From positions 1 through 9,528 of the forward strand of contig CAZTLI010000190.1 in NCBI GenBank assembly GCA_964614375.1: a stretch of DNA of 9,528 nucleotides. The letters run 5' to 3'. Positions 1-6,421 of the stretch are shown here, in pieces (the first letter of the stretch is position 1; each line of letters opens with the position of its first letter). The notes beneath the pieces were generated by a model that was not told the origin of the DNA, ran no database searches, and worked only from the letters and a program-made list of their open reading frames with translations. A program made the position numbers and the translations under genes. Source of the DNA: CAZTLI01 sp964614375. Its GTDB lineage: Bacteria; Chloroflexota; Anaerolineae; Aggregatilineales; Phototrophicaceae.

Positions 1-106
1 TGCGGTAGCCTGTTTCGTGCAGAGCAGCGCTCGCTCCGAAACCACTCCGTGATAACGACGCTTATCATTAGTATCAATATATCTAAACTAATAGTAGATT
101 TTGCAA

Positions 107-136
107 TTGCAGCGCGATGCGCTGACGTATTATAGT
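107..136 (+). promoter_or_regulatory. Possible promoter with internal palindrome
   Basis: TTGCAG (107-112) and TATAGT (131-136) are 18 bp apart and resemble a sigma70 promoter. The 15-bp palindrome CAGCGC-GAT-GCGCTG (110-124) overlaps the -35 box and spacer, where a repressor would block polymerase. No gene on the plus strand follows before the opposing nitroreductase gene, so the target is unknown. It could be a short RNA or a chance match. Confidence 0.22.
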
Positions 137-310
137 CACTGTGATGCAGACGCCGCCGCAGCCTTCGTATCGGACACTCAATCCAATCACGTCGCCTGCC
201 CCGGGCGGATGCGTTGCCAGACGCAGATAACCCTGTGTGTTCTCAGTTGAATAAGCAGCCTCTGGTGCGTGATATGTGCTTATACCAGCGCACTCGACTA
301 CGCGAAGATT

Positions 311-351
311 ATATATCCCAAATCAGGCTGTGCGGGCAATTTGGGATATAT
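311..351. repeat. 13-bp perfect inverted repeat, 15-nt loop
   Basis: The arms 311-323 (ATATATCCCAAAT) and 339-351 (ATTTGGGATATAT) are exact reverse complements around a 15-nt loop. The element lies about 60 bp beyond the stop of the minus-strand nitroreductase gene, so it could form a 3' stem-loop on that transcript. Neither side has the U-run of a standard intrinsic terminator, and the stem is mostly A-T. A protein-binding palindrome is the alternative. The repeat is certain; its role is not. Confidence 0.85.
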
Positions 352-409
352 TGCACACCTGCGGTATCCAGACACAGATTAGGTCGTGATAATGACATGC
401 GCCATCCGG

Positions 410-823
410 TTATCCCCCTGCCCCGGTGCGCGCGGTGAACATCCTTATAAAATGCCGCCTGTTGGTAAGGCGCAGAACTAATCGCGCGAGGAACGGGAAT
501 GCAGCCCTGCCTGTTATGACATCCACAGGTTCAAATTTGTTGATTACATAGTCTTTACCATGCCAGCGTATAATACAGCCACCGGCGACCTGCACATTCT
601 TATACCAATCGACATCCGGCCCATAAGTCAGTTCAATTACAAAATCATCATCAATTTGCGCGACAATAATCGGTGTTTCGTACTGCTTGCCGCTGCGCCT
701 TCCCACATGCCGGATAAGTGAGAACGGGCCAAATGAAGTCCGAGCAAGCCTGCGCGTGAACGGATTTAACGTGTACTTGAGGATGACACGAAATCCTTTA
801 TGTATCCGTCGCTTCAAAGTCAT
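410..823 (-). CDS. Deazaflavin (F420)-dependent nitroreductase family protein
   Basis: This 137-residue protein matches the small split-barrel family of F420H2-dependent quinone/nitro reductases (DDN type, formerly DUF385). The recognisable parts are GRRSGKQYETPI (residues 41-52), a typical glycine/arginine cofactor-binding stretch, and YGPDVDWYKNVQVAGG (67-82), the family's aromatic DWxxN-AGG signature. Family members are usually about 130-150 residues, so it looks complete. They pass hydride from reduced F420 to quinones, nitro compounds or similar acceptors; the physiological substrate here cannot be read from sequence. The basic N-terminus (MTLKRRIHKGFR) is common in this group and may favour membrane association. 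There is no strong ribosome binding site before the ATG at 823, so the exact start is moderately sure. The gene stands alone and is transcribed away from the kinase gene. If the family call is right, the host should make F420 or take it up. Confidence 0.85.
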   Translation of the reverse strand: MTLKRRIHKGFRVILKYTLNPFTRRLARTSFGPFSLIRHVGRRSGKQYETPIIVAQIDDDFVIELTYGPDVDWYKNVQVAGGCIIRWHGKDYVINKFEPVDVITGRAAFPFLARLVLRLTNRRHFIRMFTARTGAGG

Positions 824-878
824 GAGAGGCAGCTTTCAAGTCAAAAATATCCGGGTTTGTGTTAGTCCGCACTGGTAA

Positions 879-908
879 GTTACAATCACAATTTAGAGGG
901 AACGTCAA
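879..908 (-). promoter_or_regulatory. Candidate promoter of the nitroreductase gene
   Basis: On the minus strand TTGACG (908-903) is followed after 18 bp by TGTAAC (884-879). The -35 box is good and the -10 box matches at four of six positions. It would give a leader of about 50 nt before the ATG at 823. The call rests on motif resemblance only. Confidence 0.3.
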
Positions 909-924
909 AATACAATCCACCTCA

Positions 925-954
925 TTGGATAAATAGTGCTACCTTCAATAATAC
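925..954 (+). promoter_or_regulatory. Candidate promoter of the kinase-STAND gene
   Basis: TTGGAT (925-930) and TAATAC (949-954) are separated by 18 bp, in the divergent intergenic region, and would start transcription about 30-35 nt before the ATG at 995. It sits back to back with the candidate nitroreductase promoter. Confidence 0.33.
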
Positions 955-994
955 TAAAAATATGAGCTTTCGCGACACATAGGAGCGAAGTGTA

Positions 995-3802
995 ATGGAT
1001 AATCTATCGGGGCGTGTGATTCGGGGCTATGAACTTCGCGAGACCATTGGTGAAGGAGGTTTCGGTGCTGTTTATCGCGCCTTTCAACCGGCTGTCGGAC
1101 GGGAAGTAGCCATCAAGATTATTTTGCCGCAATATGCCAATCACCCTGAATTCATTCGTCGCTTTGAAAAAGAAGCGCAAATTGTCGCGCGGCTGGAACA
1201 TTTGCATATCGTGCCTCTGTTCGATTATTGGCGCGACCCTGAAGGGGCATATCTCATTATGCGTATGCTCAAGGGGGGCAGCCTCCGCGAGGCGATTCAC
1301 AACGCCCCCTACGACCCGGACAATGCCGCGCGGGTGCTGGGGCAAATTGCATCTGCGCTGGCAGTCGCCCATCGCAATGGTGTGATTCACCGCGATTTAA
1401 AACCGGGCAATATTCTCCTTGATGAAGAAGGTAATGCCTATTTAGCCGATTTTGGGATCGCCAAAGTCGATGAACCCGGCAGTGACGATGACGAAAACCC
1501 CGAAACGATTACCGGCTCACCCGCCTATATTTCGCCGGAACAGATTCTAAGCCAGCCTGTTACAGCACAGACGGATATTTATGCGCTGGGCGTGGTCTTA
1601 TTTGAAATGTTGACCGGGCGTCAACCCTTCCACGATATGACTGCGCCTGAATTGGTCTTCAAACATCTGCATGACCCCCTACCCTATCTGCAAGATGCGC
1701 GCGCCGGATTGCCAGATGATATTAACGATGTCATCCAACGCGCGACAGCCAAAAAACCCGAAGATCGCTACGGGGATGTGATGGCAATGGCGGCTGACTT
1801 CCGCCGGACAATCAGTGGCGAGATCGCACCTGTTTTGGAATCCCTTATCGACTGGGAGAGCATCCCCAATCCCTACAAAGGGTTACGTGCCTTTGAAGAA
1901 GCCGATGCCGACGATTTTTATGGACGCGAAGCATTGGTTGAACATCTTGTTGATCGCCTTGGCGAAAATCATCCAATGGTGCGTTTTCTGGCAGTCGTTG
2001 GCCCCAGCGGAAGTGGGAAGTCGAGTGTTGTCAAAGCAGGTGTTATCCCTGCCCTGCGACGGGGCGCGCTGGCGACATCGGCAAACTGGTTCATTGCCGA
2101 GATGACGCCCGGCACACACCCGCTGCAAGAGTTGGAATCGGCGCTGCTGAGCGTGGCGGTAAAGCCTGCGACGAACCTGATCAAACGGTTGGAATCGAGC
2201 AAAGATGGTCTGATGCGCGTTGTCGAAGCCATTTTGCCTGAAAATGAAGAACTGTTATTGGTCATCGACCAGTTTGAAGAGGTCTTCACCCTGCTGGATG
2301 ACGAAGAGCAGCGCACACATTTGCTCAATAGCTTGCTTTTCGCCGTCACCAATCCCGGAAGTCGCTTACGTGTCATTGTGACCCTGCGCGCCGACTTCTA
2401 TGACAAGCCATTATTATATGAAGGCTTTGCTGGCGTCATGCGGCAGCGGACAGAAGTCGTCGTCCCACTCACGAGCGAGGAACTTGAACGCGCCATTGTC
2501 AGTCCGGCTGAACGCGCTGGTTTAGAAGTAGAACCAGAACTGCTGGCGACCATTATTAACGATTTGAGTGAAGAACCGGGCACACTCCCCCTGCTTCAGT
2601 ATGCGCTAACGGAGGTTTTTGAACGGCGGACGAGTCACATTCTTACACAAGCGGCCTATCAAGCCAGTGGTGGTGCGTTAGGCGCGCTGGCACGTCGTGC
2701 CGAAGAAATCTTTGAGACGATGGAGCCAGAGCGCCAACTGCTCATTCGCCAACTGTTCTTGCGTCTGGTGACATTAGGCGAAGGGACAGAAGATACACGC
2801 CGTCGGCTCGGTTGGGATGAACTCACATCGTTCACAGTTGACGGGCCAGATGTGCAGGCGATCCTGGGTTCATATAGCAAGTTCCGCTTGCTGACACTGG
2901 ATCGCGACCCCAAAACCCGCGCGCCGACCATTGAAATTGCCCATGAAGCCCTGATTCGTGAATGGCAGCGGCTGCGTGATTGGTTGAGTTCTGGTCGCGA
3001 ATCGGTGCGGATGCAGCGGCGCCTGGCAGCCGGCGCAGAAGAATGGCGCGTGTCGAACCGTGATGCGAGTTTTCTATTACGGGGTGGCCTGTTGCAACAG
3101 ATGGAAGATTGGGCAACCACAACAGACATCGCCCTAACCGATGAAGAACGCGGTTATCTGGCTGCAAGTATTGTTGAGCGCCGCGCACAGGAAGCGCGCG
3201 AAGAAGCGCGTCGGAAACGCGAACAGGAGCAAGAACGTCGCCGCCGAACCCGGTTGCTGGTTGCCGTAGCCGTGTTGGCTGTTGTCGCGGGTATTTCACT
3301 GGGATTCACCGTATTTGCCTTTATCCAACGCGCCGATGCGGAGAATCGCGCCGCGACCGCCGTCGCCGCACAGGGTACAGCGGCATCTGAGGCCGTGATT
3401 TTCGGCACACAGGCGGCAGAGGCCAATACAATCGCCGCGACTGCCGTAATCGCTGAACGTGAAGCCTTTGAATTGGCGGATAATGAAGCCGCACGCGCCA
3501 GCAATTTGGAGAGACAGATCCGCAGAACGCGAAGTCTGCTATTGGTCGCTCACGCGCGTAATTCCCTGCTCAATGATGACCCTGACATCGCCTTATCATT
3601 GGCTATAGAAGCCGTATCTATGCCCGATGCTGCACCAGAAGCGCGCGATTTCCTTGAAGAAATAACCGAAATTGACGCAGATGAAGCCCAAGGATTAACG
3701 ATTGCGGAACTTATACAATGGACACGCGACAACTTCGATGTGCGTGAATTGACGTGTGATGAACGCGAAACCTATCAGGTTCTGCCGCTGTGCAGTGAAT
3801 GA
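995..3802 (+). CDS. Membrane Ser/Thr protein kinase fused to nSTAND1-type NTPase
   Basis: 935 residues. Residues about 12-275 are a Hanks-type kinase with all key parts: glycine loop GEGGFGAV (19-26), Lys41 in AIK, Glu60 of helix C, HRDLKPGN (132-139), DFG (152-154), activation segment ending SPE (180-182), and Asp194. From about 292 (NPYKGLRAFEEAD...FYGRE) a STAND NTPase follows: Walker A GPSGSGKS (336-343), Walker B LLLVIDQFEE (420-429), TLRADFYD (463-470), and the AHEALIREW motif (649-657) of nSTAND1 proteins. A highly charged Arg/Glu stretch (about 728-753) leads into one transmembrane helix (754-777). An Ala/Thr-rich region and a tail with Cys921 and Cys933 then lie outside the cell. It probably senses or assembles and phosphorylates Ser/Thr targets; ligand and targets are unknown. 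Related proteins often carry WD40 or TPR repeats after the helix; none is seen here. AGGAG at 981-985, 9 nt before the ATG, supports the start. Confidence 0.92.
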   Translation: MDNLSGRVIRGYELRETIGEGGFGAVYRAFQPAVGREVAIKIILPQYANHPEFIRRFEKEAQIVARLEHLHIVPLFDYWRDPEGAYLIMRMLKGGSLREAIHNAPYDPDNAARVLGQIASALAVAHRNGVIHRDLKPGNILLDEEGNAYLADFGIAKVDEPGSDDDENPETITGSPAYISPEQILSQPVTAQTDIYALGVVLFEMLTGRQPFHDMTAPELVFKHLHDPLPYLQDARAGLPDDINDVIQRATAKKPEDRYGDVMAMAADFRRTISGEIAPVLESLIDWESIPNPYKGLRAFEEADADDFYGREALVEHLVDRLGENHPMVRFLAVVGPSGSGKSSVVKAGVIPALRRGALATSANWFIAEMTPGTHPLQELESALLSVAVKPATNLIKRLESSKDGLMRVVEAILPENEELLLVIDQFEEVFTLLDDEEQRTHLLNSLLFAVTNPGSRLRVIVTLRADFYDKPLLYEGFAGVMRQRTEVVVPLTSEELERAIVSPAERAGLEVEPELLATIINDLSEEPGTLPLLQYALTEVFERRTSHILTQAAYQASGGALGALARRAEEIFETMEPERQLLIRQLFLRLVTLGEGTEDTRRRLGWDELTSFTVDGPDVQAILGSYSKFRLLTLDRDPKTRAPTIEIAHEALIREWQRLRDWLSSGRESVRMQRRLAAGAEEWRVSNRDASFLLRGGLLQQMEDWATTTDIALTDEERGYLAASIVERRAQEAREEARRKREQEQERRRRTRLLVAVAVLAVVAGISLGFTVFAFIQRADAENRAATAVAAQGTAASEAVIFGTQAAEANTIAATAVIAEREAFELADNEAARASNLERQIRRTRSLLLVAHARNSLLNDDPDIALSLAIEAVSMPDAAPEARDFLEEITEIDADEAQGLTIAELIQWTRDNFDVRELTCDERETYQVLPLCSE

Positions 3803-3850
3803 GGCCCGCCAAACTTTAGATACTTTGCACAAATAAATCACCCCATCCGC
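3803..3850. other. Kinase 3' gap, no clear terminator
   Basis: No GC stem followed by a T-run is seen after the kinase stop. The only pairing is an imperfect stem (CCGC 3847-3850 with GCGG 3857-3860, extended past a 2-nt bulge) that overlaps the -35 box of the next promoter. Read-through from the kinase into the regulator gene is therefore possible. Confidence 0.4.
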
Positions 3851-3879
3851 TTGACAGCGGGGTCTTGCCGCGCTATATT
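3851..3879 (+). promoter_or_regulatory. Strong sigma70-type promoter of the MarR gene
   Basis: TTGACA (3851-3856), a 17-bp spacer and TATATT (3874-3879) give a perfect -35 box, the optimal spacing and a five-of-six -10 box. Transcription would start near 3886, leaving a leader of about 60 nt before the ATG at 3947. This is the clearest promoter in the window. Confidence 0.75.
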
Positions 3880-3894
3880 GTTGCGTGTGCAACA
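3879..3894. promoter_or_regulatory. Palindromic operator over the marR start site
   Basis: TGTTGC-GTGT-GCAACA is a 6-bp-arm palindrome that begins at the last base of the -10 box and covers the predicted transcription start. A bound protein here would block initiation, the usual layout for MarR autorepression. The core TTGC-N4-GCAA resembles the TTGCC-NN-GGCAA sites known for E. coli MarR. A further GCAACA half-site lies at 3904-3909. A close relative of the palindrome occurs at 4552-4568 before the importer operon. Confidence 0.55.
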
Positions 3895-3946
3895 TTTTTG
3901 AACGCAACAGTAGACATCTTTAGTAAAACAGCGATTATTTAAAATA

Positions 3947-4420
3947 ATGTCTGCTCAAAATAATGGCAACCTCGCTTATTTAACTGCACAATATCGCATG
4001 ATTCACGATATTTATGTGCAGTTTCATCACGGTGATAGGCGTGTATTCGGTGAATATAAGCTCACCAATTCACAATATTCCCTCCTATGTCATCTGCATC
4101 TCGATGAAGGTCAACGGCTCATCACATTGAGTGAAAAGTTACTCTGTGCGCGCAGCACCATCACCCGCCTTATCGACACACTGGAAGAGTCCAATCTGGT
4201 AAAACGCATTCCCGACCCCGAAGATCGGCGCGCCCAATTGGTTGTGTTGACCGAGCATGGATTGCAGAAAAGACAAGCTGTACAGCGCGCCCATAGCGAA
4301 TCGCTTGTGGAACGCATGACAATACTCACTTTTGATGAATGTAAGCAATTAAATATGCTATTAGAAAAGCTCAAGTATAGTTTGAATGAAGATATTCAAG
4401 CGCATAACAAATCACCATAA
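3947..4420 (+). CDS. MarR-family transcriptional regulator
   Basis: 157 residues, normal for the family. It has the MarR winged helix-turn-helix: helices around residues 41-66 (NSQYSLLCHL...ITLSEKL), a recognition helix about 69-82 (STITRLIDTLEES), and the beta wing KRIPDPEDRRAQLVVLT (86-102) with the conserved D-x-x-D-R-R. The flanking N- and C-terminal helices would form the dimer interface. MarR proteins bind palindromes as dimers and are usually released by a small ligand; the ligand here is unknown. It lies between its own palindrome-bearing promoter and a sugar importer operon with a related palindrome, so autoregulation plus control of the importer is likely. No Shine-Dalgarno sequence precedes the ATG at 3947, so expression may be low, or the start could be the in-frame ATG at 3998, which would lose the first 17 residues. 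It has no ROK sugar-kinase domain, which argues against a NagC/Mlc-type repressor. Confidence 0.9.
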   Translation: MSAQNNGNLAYLTAQYRMIHDIYVQFHHGDRRVFGEYKLTNSQYSLLCHLHLDEGQRLITLSEKLLCARSTITRLIDTLEESNLVKRIPDPEDRRAQLVVLTEHGLQKRQAVQRAHSESLVERMTILTFDECKQLNMLLEKLKYSLNEDIQAHNKSP

Positions 4421-4615
4421 AAGGAGACGACCCACAGACCCCCTTATCTGGTTGAACAACGCATTTCATTCGGGCACACACTGTATGATGTCGCAAAATC
4501 GCACGAACTTAAACGATTAGATTGGCTGTACATAGATTGTGTATCGGGATGAGTTGCCTTGTGCAACTGGATATAGTGTTAGAAAAGTCAGTTCTATTCT
4601 GGAGGAAACACAACA
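4421..4615 (+). other. Regulatory gap between MarR gene and importer operon
   Basis: The 195-bp gap holds an orphan AAGGAG (4421-4426) directly after the MarR stop with no start codon in range, the operator-like palindrome (4552-4568), a possible -10 box TATAGT (4572-4577) without a convincing -35 partner, and the ribosome binding site GGAGG (4601-4605) of the binding-protein gene. No terminator was recognised. Confidence 0.55.
4552..4568. promoter_or_regulatory. Second copy of the TTGC/GCAA palindrome, importer operator
   Basis: AGTTGC-CTTGT-GCAACT has 6-bp perfect arms around a 5-nt centre. Its GTTGC...GCAAC core equals that of the palindrome at the MarR promoter, which has a 4-nt centre. 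It sits 3 bp upstream of the possible -10 box at 4572-4577 and 47 bp before the start of the binding-protein gene, a position where a repressor would act. A shared regulator, most likely the MarR protein next door, is inferred. Confidence 0.5.
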
Positions 4616-6415
4616 ATGAAACGCCGTTCAATTTTATTGGTTATGCTGGCGATTGCGTTGATTACCATCGCAGTCGCCCCGGCGGTGGCACAGGATTTGC
4701 TGCTCATCTGGGCAGATGGTGAACGTGCCCCTATTCTCGAAGAGCTTGGCGATGACTTCTTTGATGAGTTTGGTGTCGAAGTCGTTGTCCAGCAAATCGG
4801 TCTTGGCGAGGCGCGGGATCAGCTATTGGTCGCAGGGCCAGTCGGTGAAGGTCCCGATATTATGATTGTCGCCCATGACAGCATCGGTCTATTGGTTGCC
4901 AATGGCGCGATTGTGCCGATTGATCTGGGCAGTCTTGCCGATGATTTTCTGCCTGCGGCGCTGAATCTTTTCACATTTAATGGTGAACTGTGGGGCGTGC
5001 CGTATGCAATGGAAAACATCGCCCTCGTCCGCAATGTCGATCTCGTGCCAGAAGCGCCAACCACATGGCAAGAAGTTCAGGCCATTTCTGAAGAACTGAG
5101 TGCCGATGGCATCTTCGGTATGGCGATTCAGATTCCCGATACCTACCACACCTACCCCGTCATTTCGGCCTTTGGTGGTTACATCTTCGGGCGTAATGAC
5201 GATGGTACATTCAACACGGCTGATCTGGGGCTTATCAGCGAAGGCGGCCTCGCAGCAGGACAGTGGCTGTCTGATATGTGGACGGGTGGCTTCATGCCGC
5301 AAGACGCCAATGACGATGCGATTTTCGCGTTGTTTGAAGATGGCCAGTTGGCGATGTTCATGACCGGCCCCTGGTTCTCGCAGCGTATCGTCGATACCGG
5401 CATCAACTACTCCATCGACCCGCTGCCCGGTGCAGACGGTGGTCTGGATGTGGGCGCGCCGTTCAGCGGTGGTCAGGGCTTTGTGATTAGCGCCTTCAGC
5501 AATAATCAACTGCTGGCTGAGCAATTCCTGTTTGACTTCGTTGCGACAGAAGACACCATGCAAACCCTGTTCGACGAAGGTGGACGTATCCCGGCATTTG
5601 CGAGTGTAGACACCAGCAGCGACCCCAACATCGAAGCCTTCATTGCCGCCGGGCAGACATCGGTGCCGATGCCCGCTATTCCCGAAATGGGCGCGGTCTG
5701 GGGCGCTTCCAACGACGCGCTGACGCTCATCAGCCAGGGTGAAGACCCAACAACAACCCTCGAAAACGCAGTCGTTCAGATTGGCAACGCGATTGAAATC
5801 GTACAAGCCGAAGGCACGACAGTCGGTTTGCCGGGTAGTCATCAAGCCGCAGTCGGTTGCAGCGCGGATTGGGACCCGGGCTGCGAAACCACATTCTTCA
5901 CCGATCAGGGTGATGGTTTCTTCACGCTGACACTGGATATTCCCGCTGGCGACTATGAATATAAAGTTGCGCTGAATGCGAGCTGGGACGAAAATTATGG
6001 TCTCGATGGCGAACGTGACGGCGCGAATATTCCCCTGTCGCTGGCTGAAGACACCACCGTGACCTTCCTGTTCAACCGTTCGACCAATGTGGTGACGCAT
6101 GTCCTCAATACCGACGCCATCATCGGCCTGCCCGGTAGTCATCAAGCGGCTGTCGGCTGCCCCGGCGACTGGGATCCTTCCTGCGCCGTGACCTTCTTCA
6201 CCTCCAATGGCGATGGGACATACTCACTGACCCTCAACATTCCGGCGGGTGACTATGAGTACAAGATTGCGCTCAATGGTGGTTGGGGTGTGAATTATGG
6301 TGTGGATGGCGAACGCGACGGCGCGAACTATGCCCTCTCGCTCGGTGAAGATACCGAAGTCACCTTCACCTACGATTCCGCCACGAATGTGGTCACAACT
6401 AATCTCGACGGGTAA
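4616..6415 (+). CDS. Maltose-type ABC solute-binding protein with two X25 domains
   Basis: 599 residues. The N-terminus is a Sec signal peptide (MKRR, hydrophobic core, likely cleavage after AVA at about 25). There is no lipobox cysteine; the first cysteine is Cys415. Residues about 27-400 form a family-1 solute-binding protein of the MalE type: GEGPDIMIVAHD, NGELWGVPYAMENIALVRN and MTGPWFSQRI are characteristic. Residues 404-503 and 504-599 are two tandem copies, about two-thirds identical, of an X25-type domain (GLPGSHQAAVGC, DWDP, IPAGDYEYK, DGERDGAN), a module known from pullulanases and thought to help bind alpha-glucans. Each copy has a cysteine pair (415/423, 515/523) that could form a disulphide. 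A typical MalE is about 370-420 residues, so the C-terminus is an addition. It probably captures maltodextrins for the MalF/MalG permeases encoded next. GGAGG at 4601-4605, 10 nt before the ATG, supports the start. The exact sugar is not determined. Confidence 0.9.
   Translation: MKRRSILLVMLAIALITIAVAPAVAQDLLLIWADGERAPILEELGDDFFDEFGVEVVVQQIGLGEARDQLLVAGPVGEGPDIMIVAHDSIGLLVANGAIVPIDLGSLADDFLPAALNLFTFNGELWGVPYAMENIALVRNVDLVPEAPTTWQEVQAISEELSADGIFGMAIQIPDTYHTYPVISAFGGYIFGRNDDGTFNTADLGLISEGGLAAGQWLSDMWTGGFMPQDANDDAIFALFEDGQLAMFMTGPWFSQRIVDTGINYSIDPLPGADGGLDVGAPFSGGQGFVISAFSNNQLLAEQFLFDFVATEDTMQTLFDEGGRIPAFASVDTSSDPNIEAFIAAGQTSVPMPAIPEMGAVWGASNDALTLISQGEDPTTTLENAVVQIGNAIEIVQAEGTTVGLPGSHQAAVGCSADWDPGCETTFFTDQGDGFFTLTLDIPAGDYEYKVALNASWDENYGLDGERDGANIPLSLAEDTTVTFLFNRSTNVVTHVLNTDAIIGLPGSHQAAVGCPGDWDPSCAVTFFTSNGDGTYSLTLNIPAGDYEYKIALNGGWGVNYGVDGERDGANYALSLGEDTEVTFTYDSATNVVTTNLDG
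5825..6124 (+). repeat. X25 domain, copy 1 of 2
   Basis: This codes for residues 404-503 of the binding protein. The next copy begins exactly 100 codons later with the same GLPGSHQAAVGC opening, showing an in-frame tandem duplication. Confidence 0.85.
6125..6412 (+). repeat. X25 domain, copy 2 of 2
   Basis: This codes for residues 504-599, the last of the binding protein. By eye about 66 of 96 aligned residues equal copy 1. The identical blocks include IPAGDYEYK and DGERDGAN; the third bases differ, so the duplication is not very recent. Confidence 0.85.
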
Positions 6416-6421
6416 TTACCC
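6410..6421. repeat. Perfect 12-bp palindrome at the SBP-malF junction
   Basis: GGGTAATTACCC spans the stop codon of the binding-protein gene (TAA, 6413-6415) and ends at the base before the malF ATG. It occupies the place where a Shine-Dalgarno sequence would be expected. With no loop it is a poor hairpin; it may be chance or a protein site. Confidence 0.6.

Larger units (their letters stand above)
1..409. other. Non-coding left flank with short palindromes
   Basis: I see no gene I can support here. Positions 60-110 are AT-rich. Three short symmetric elements are visible: ATTAGT (67-72) facing ACTAAT (87-92), the perfect palindrome TGCAATTGCA (102-111), and CAGCGC-GAT-GCGCTG (110-124). The plus frame starting at base 1 stays open to a stop at 133-135, so the tail of a gene from the left cannot be excluded, but its sequence resembles nothing I know. 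A weak TTG-start reading frame at 214-438 runs antisense into the nitroreductase gene and has no ribosome binding site or recognisable product. Confidence 0.5.

Noticed and set aside
1..68. Possible start of a minus-strand gene running off the left edge (ATG at 68)
   Set aside because: Only 22 codons are visible, with no ribosome binding site and no recognisable motif.
214..438. 74-codon plus-strand frame starting with TTG
   Set aside because: There is no ribosome binding site, the start is rare, the product is not recognisable, and it crosses the inverted repeat and the end of the nitroreductase gene.
1969..3504. Several open frames of 60-156 codons on the minus strand within the kinase-STAND gene
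   Set aside because: The products are low-complexity Ser/Arg-rich shadows of a well-supported coding frame, without ribosome binding sites.
3841..3863. CCCC...GGGG stem after the kinase gene as a terminator
   Set aside because: The stem is bulged, has no T-run after it and contains the -35 box of the MarR promoter, so a promoter role explains the sequence better.
4421..4552. MarR frame stays open for 43 more codons after its stop, following an orphan AAGGAG
   Set aside because: An open run of this length is expected by chance fairly often, there is no start codon near the AAGGAG, and the MarR protein already has normal length.
4522..4722. 66-codon plus-strand frame overlapping the start of the binding-protein gene
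   Set aside because: It has a TTG start without a ribosome binding site and overlaps the signal-peptide coding region of a confident gene in another frame.
4889..6145. 418-codon open frame on the minus strand opposite the binding-protein gene
   Set aside because: It is fully antisense to a clearly real gene, its product looks like no protein family, and it arises from codon bias in the sense gene.
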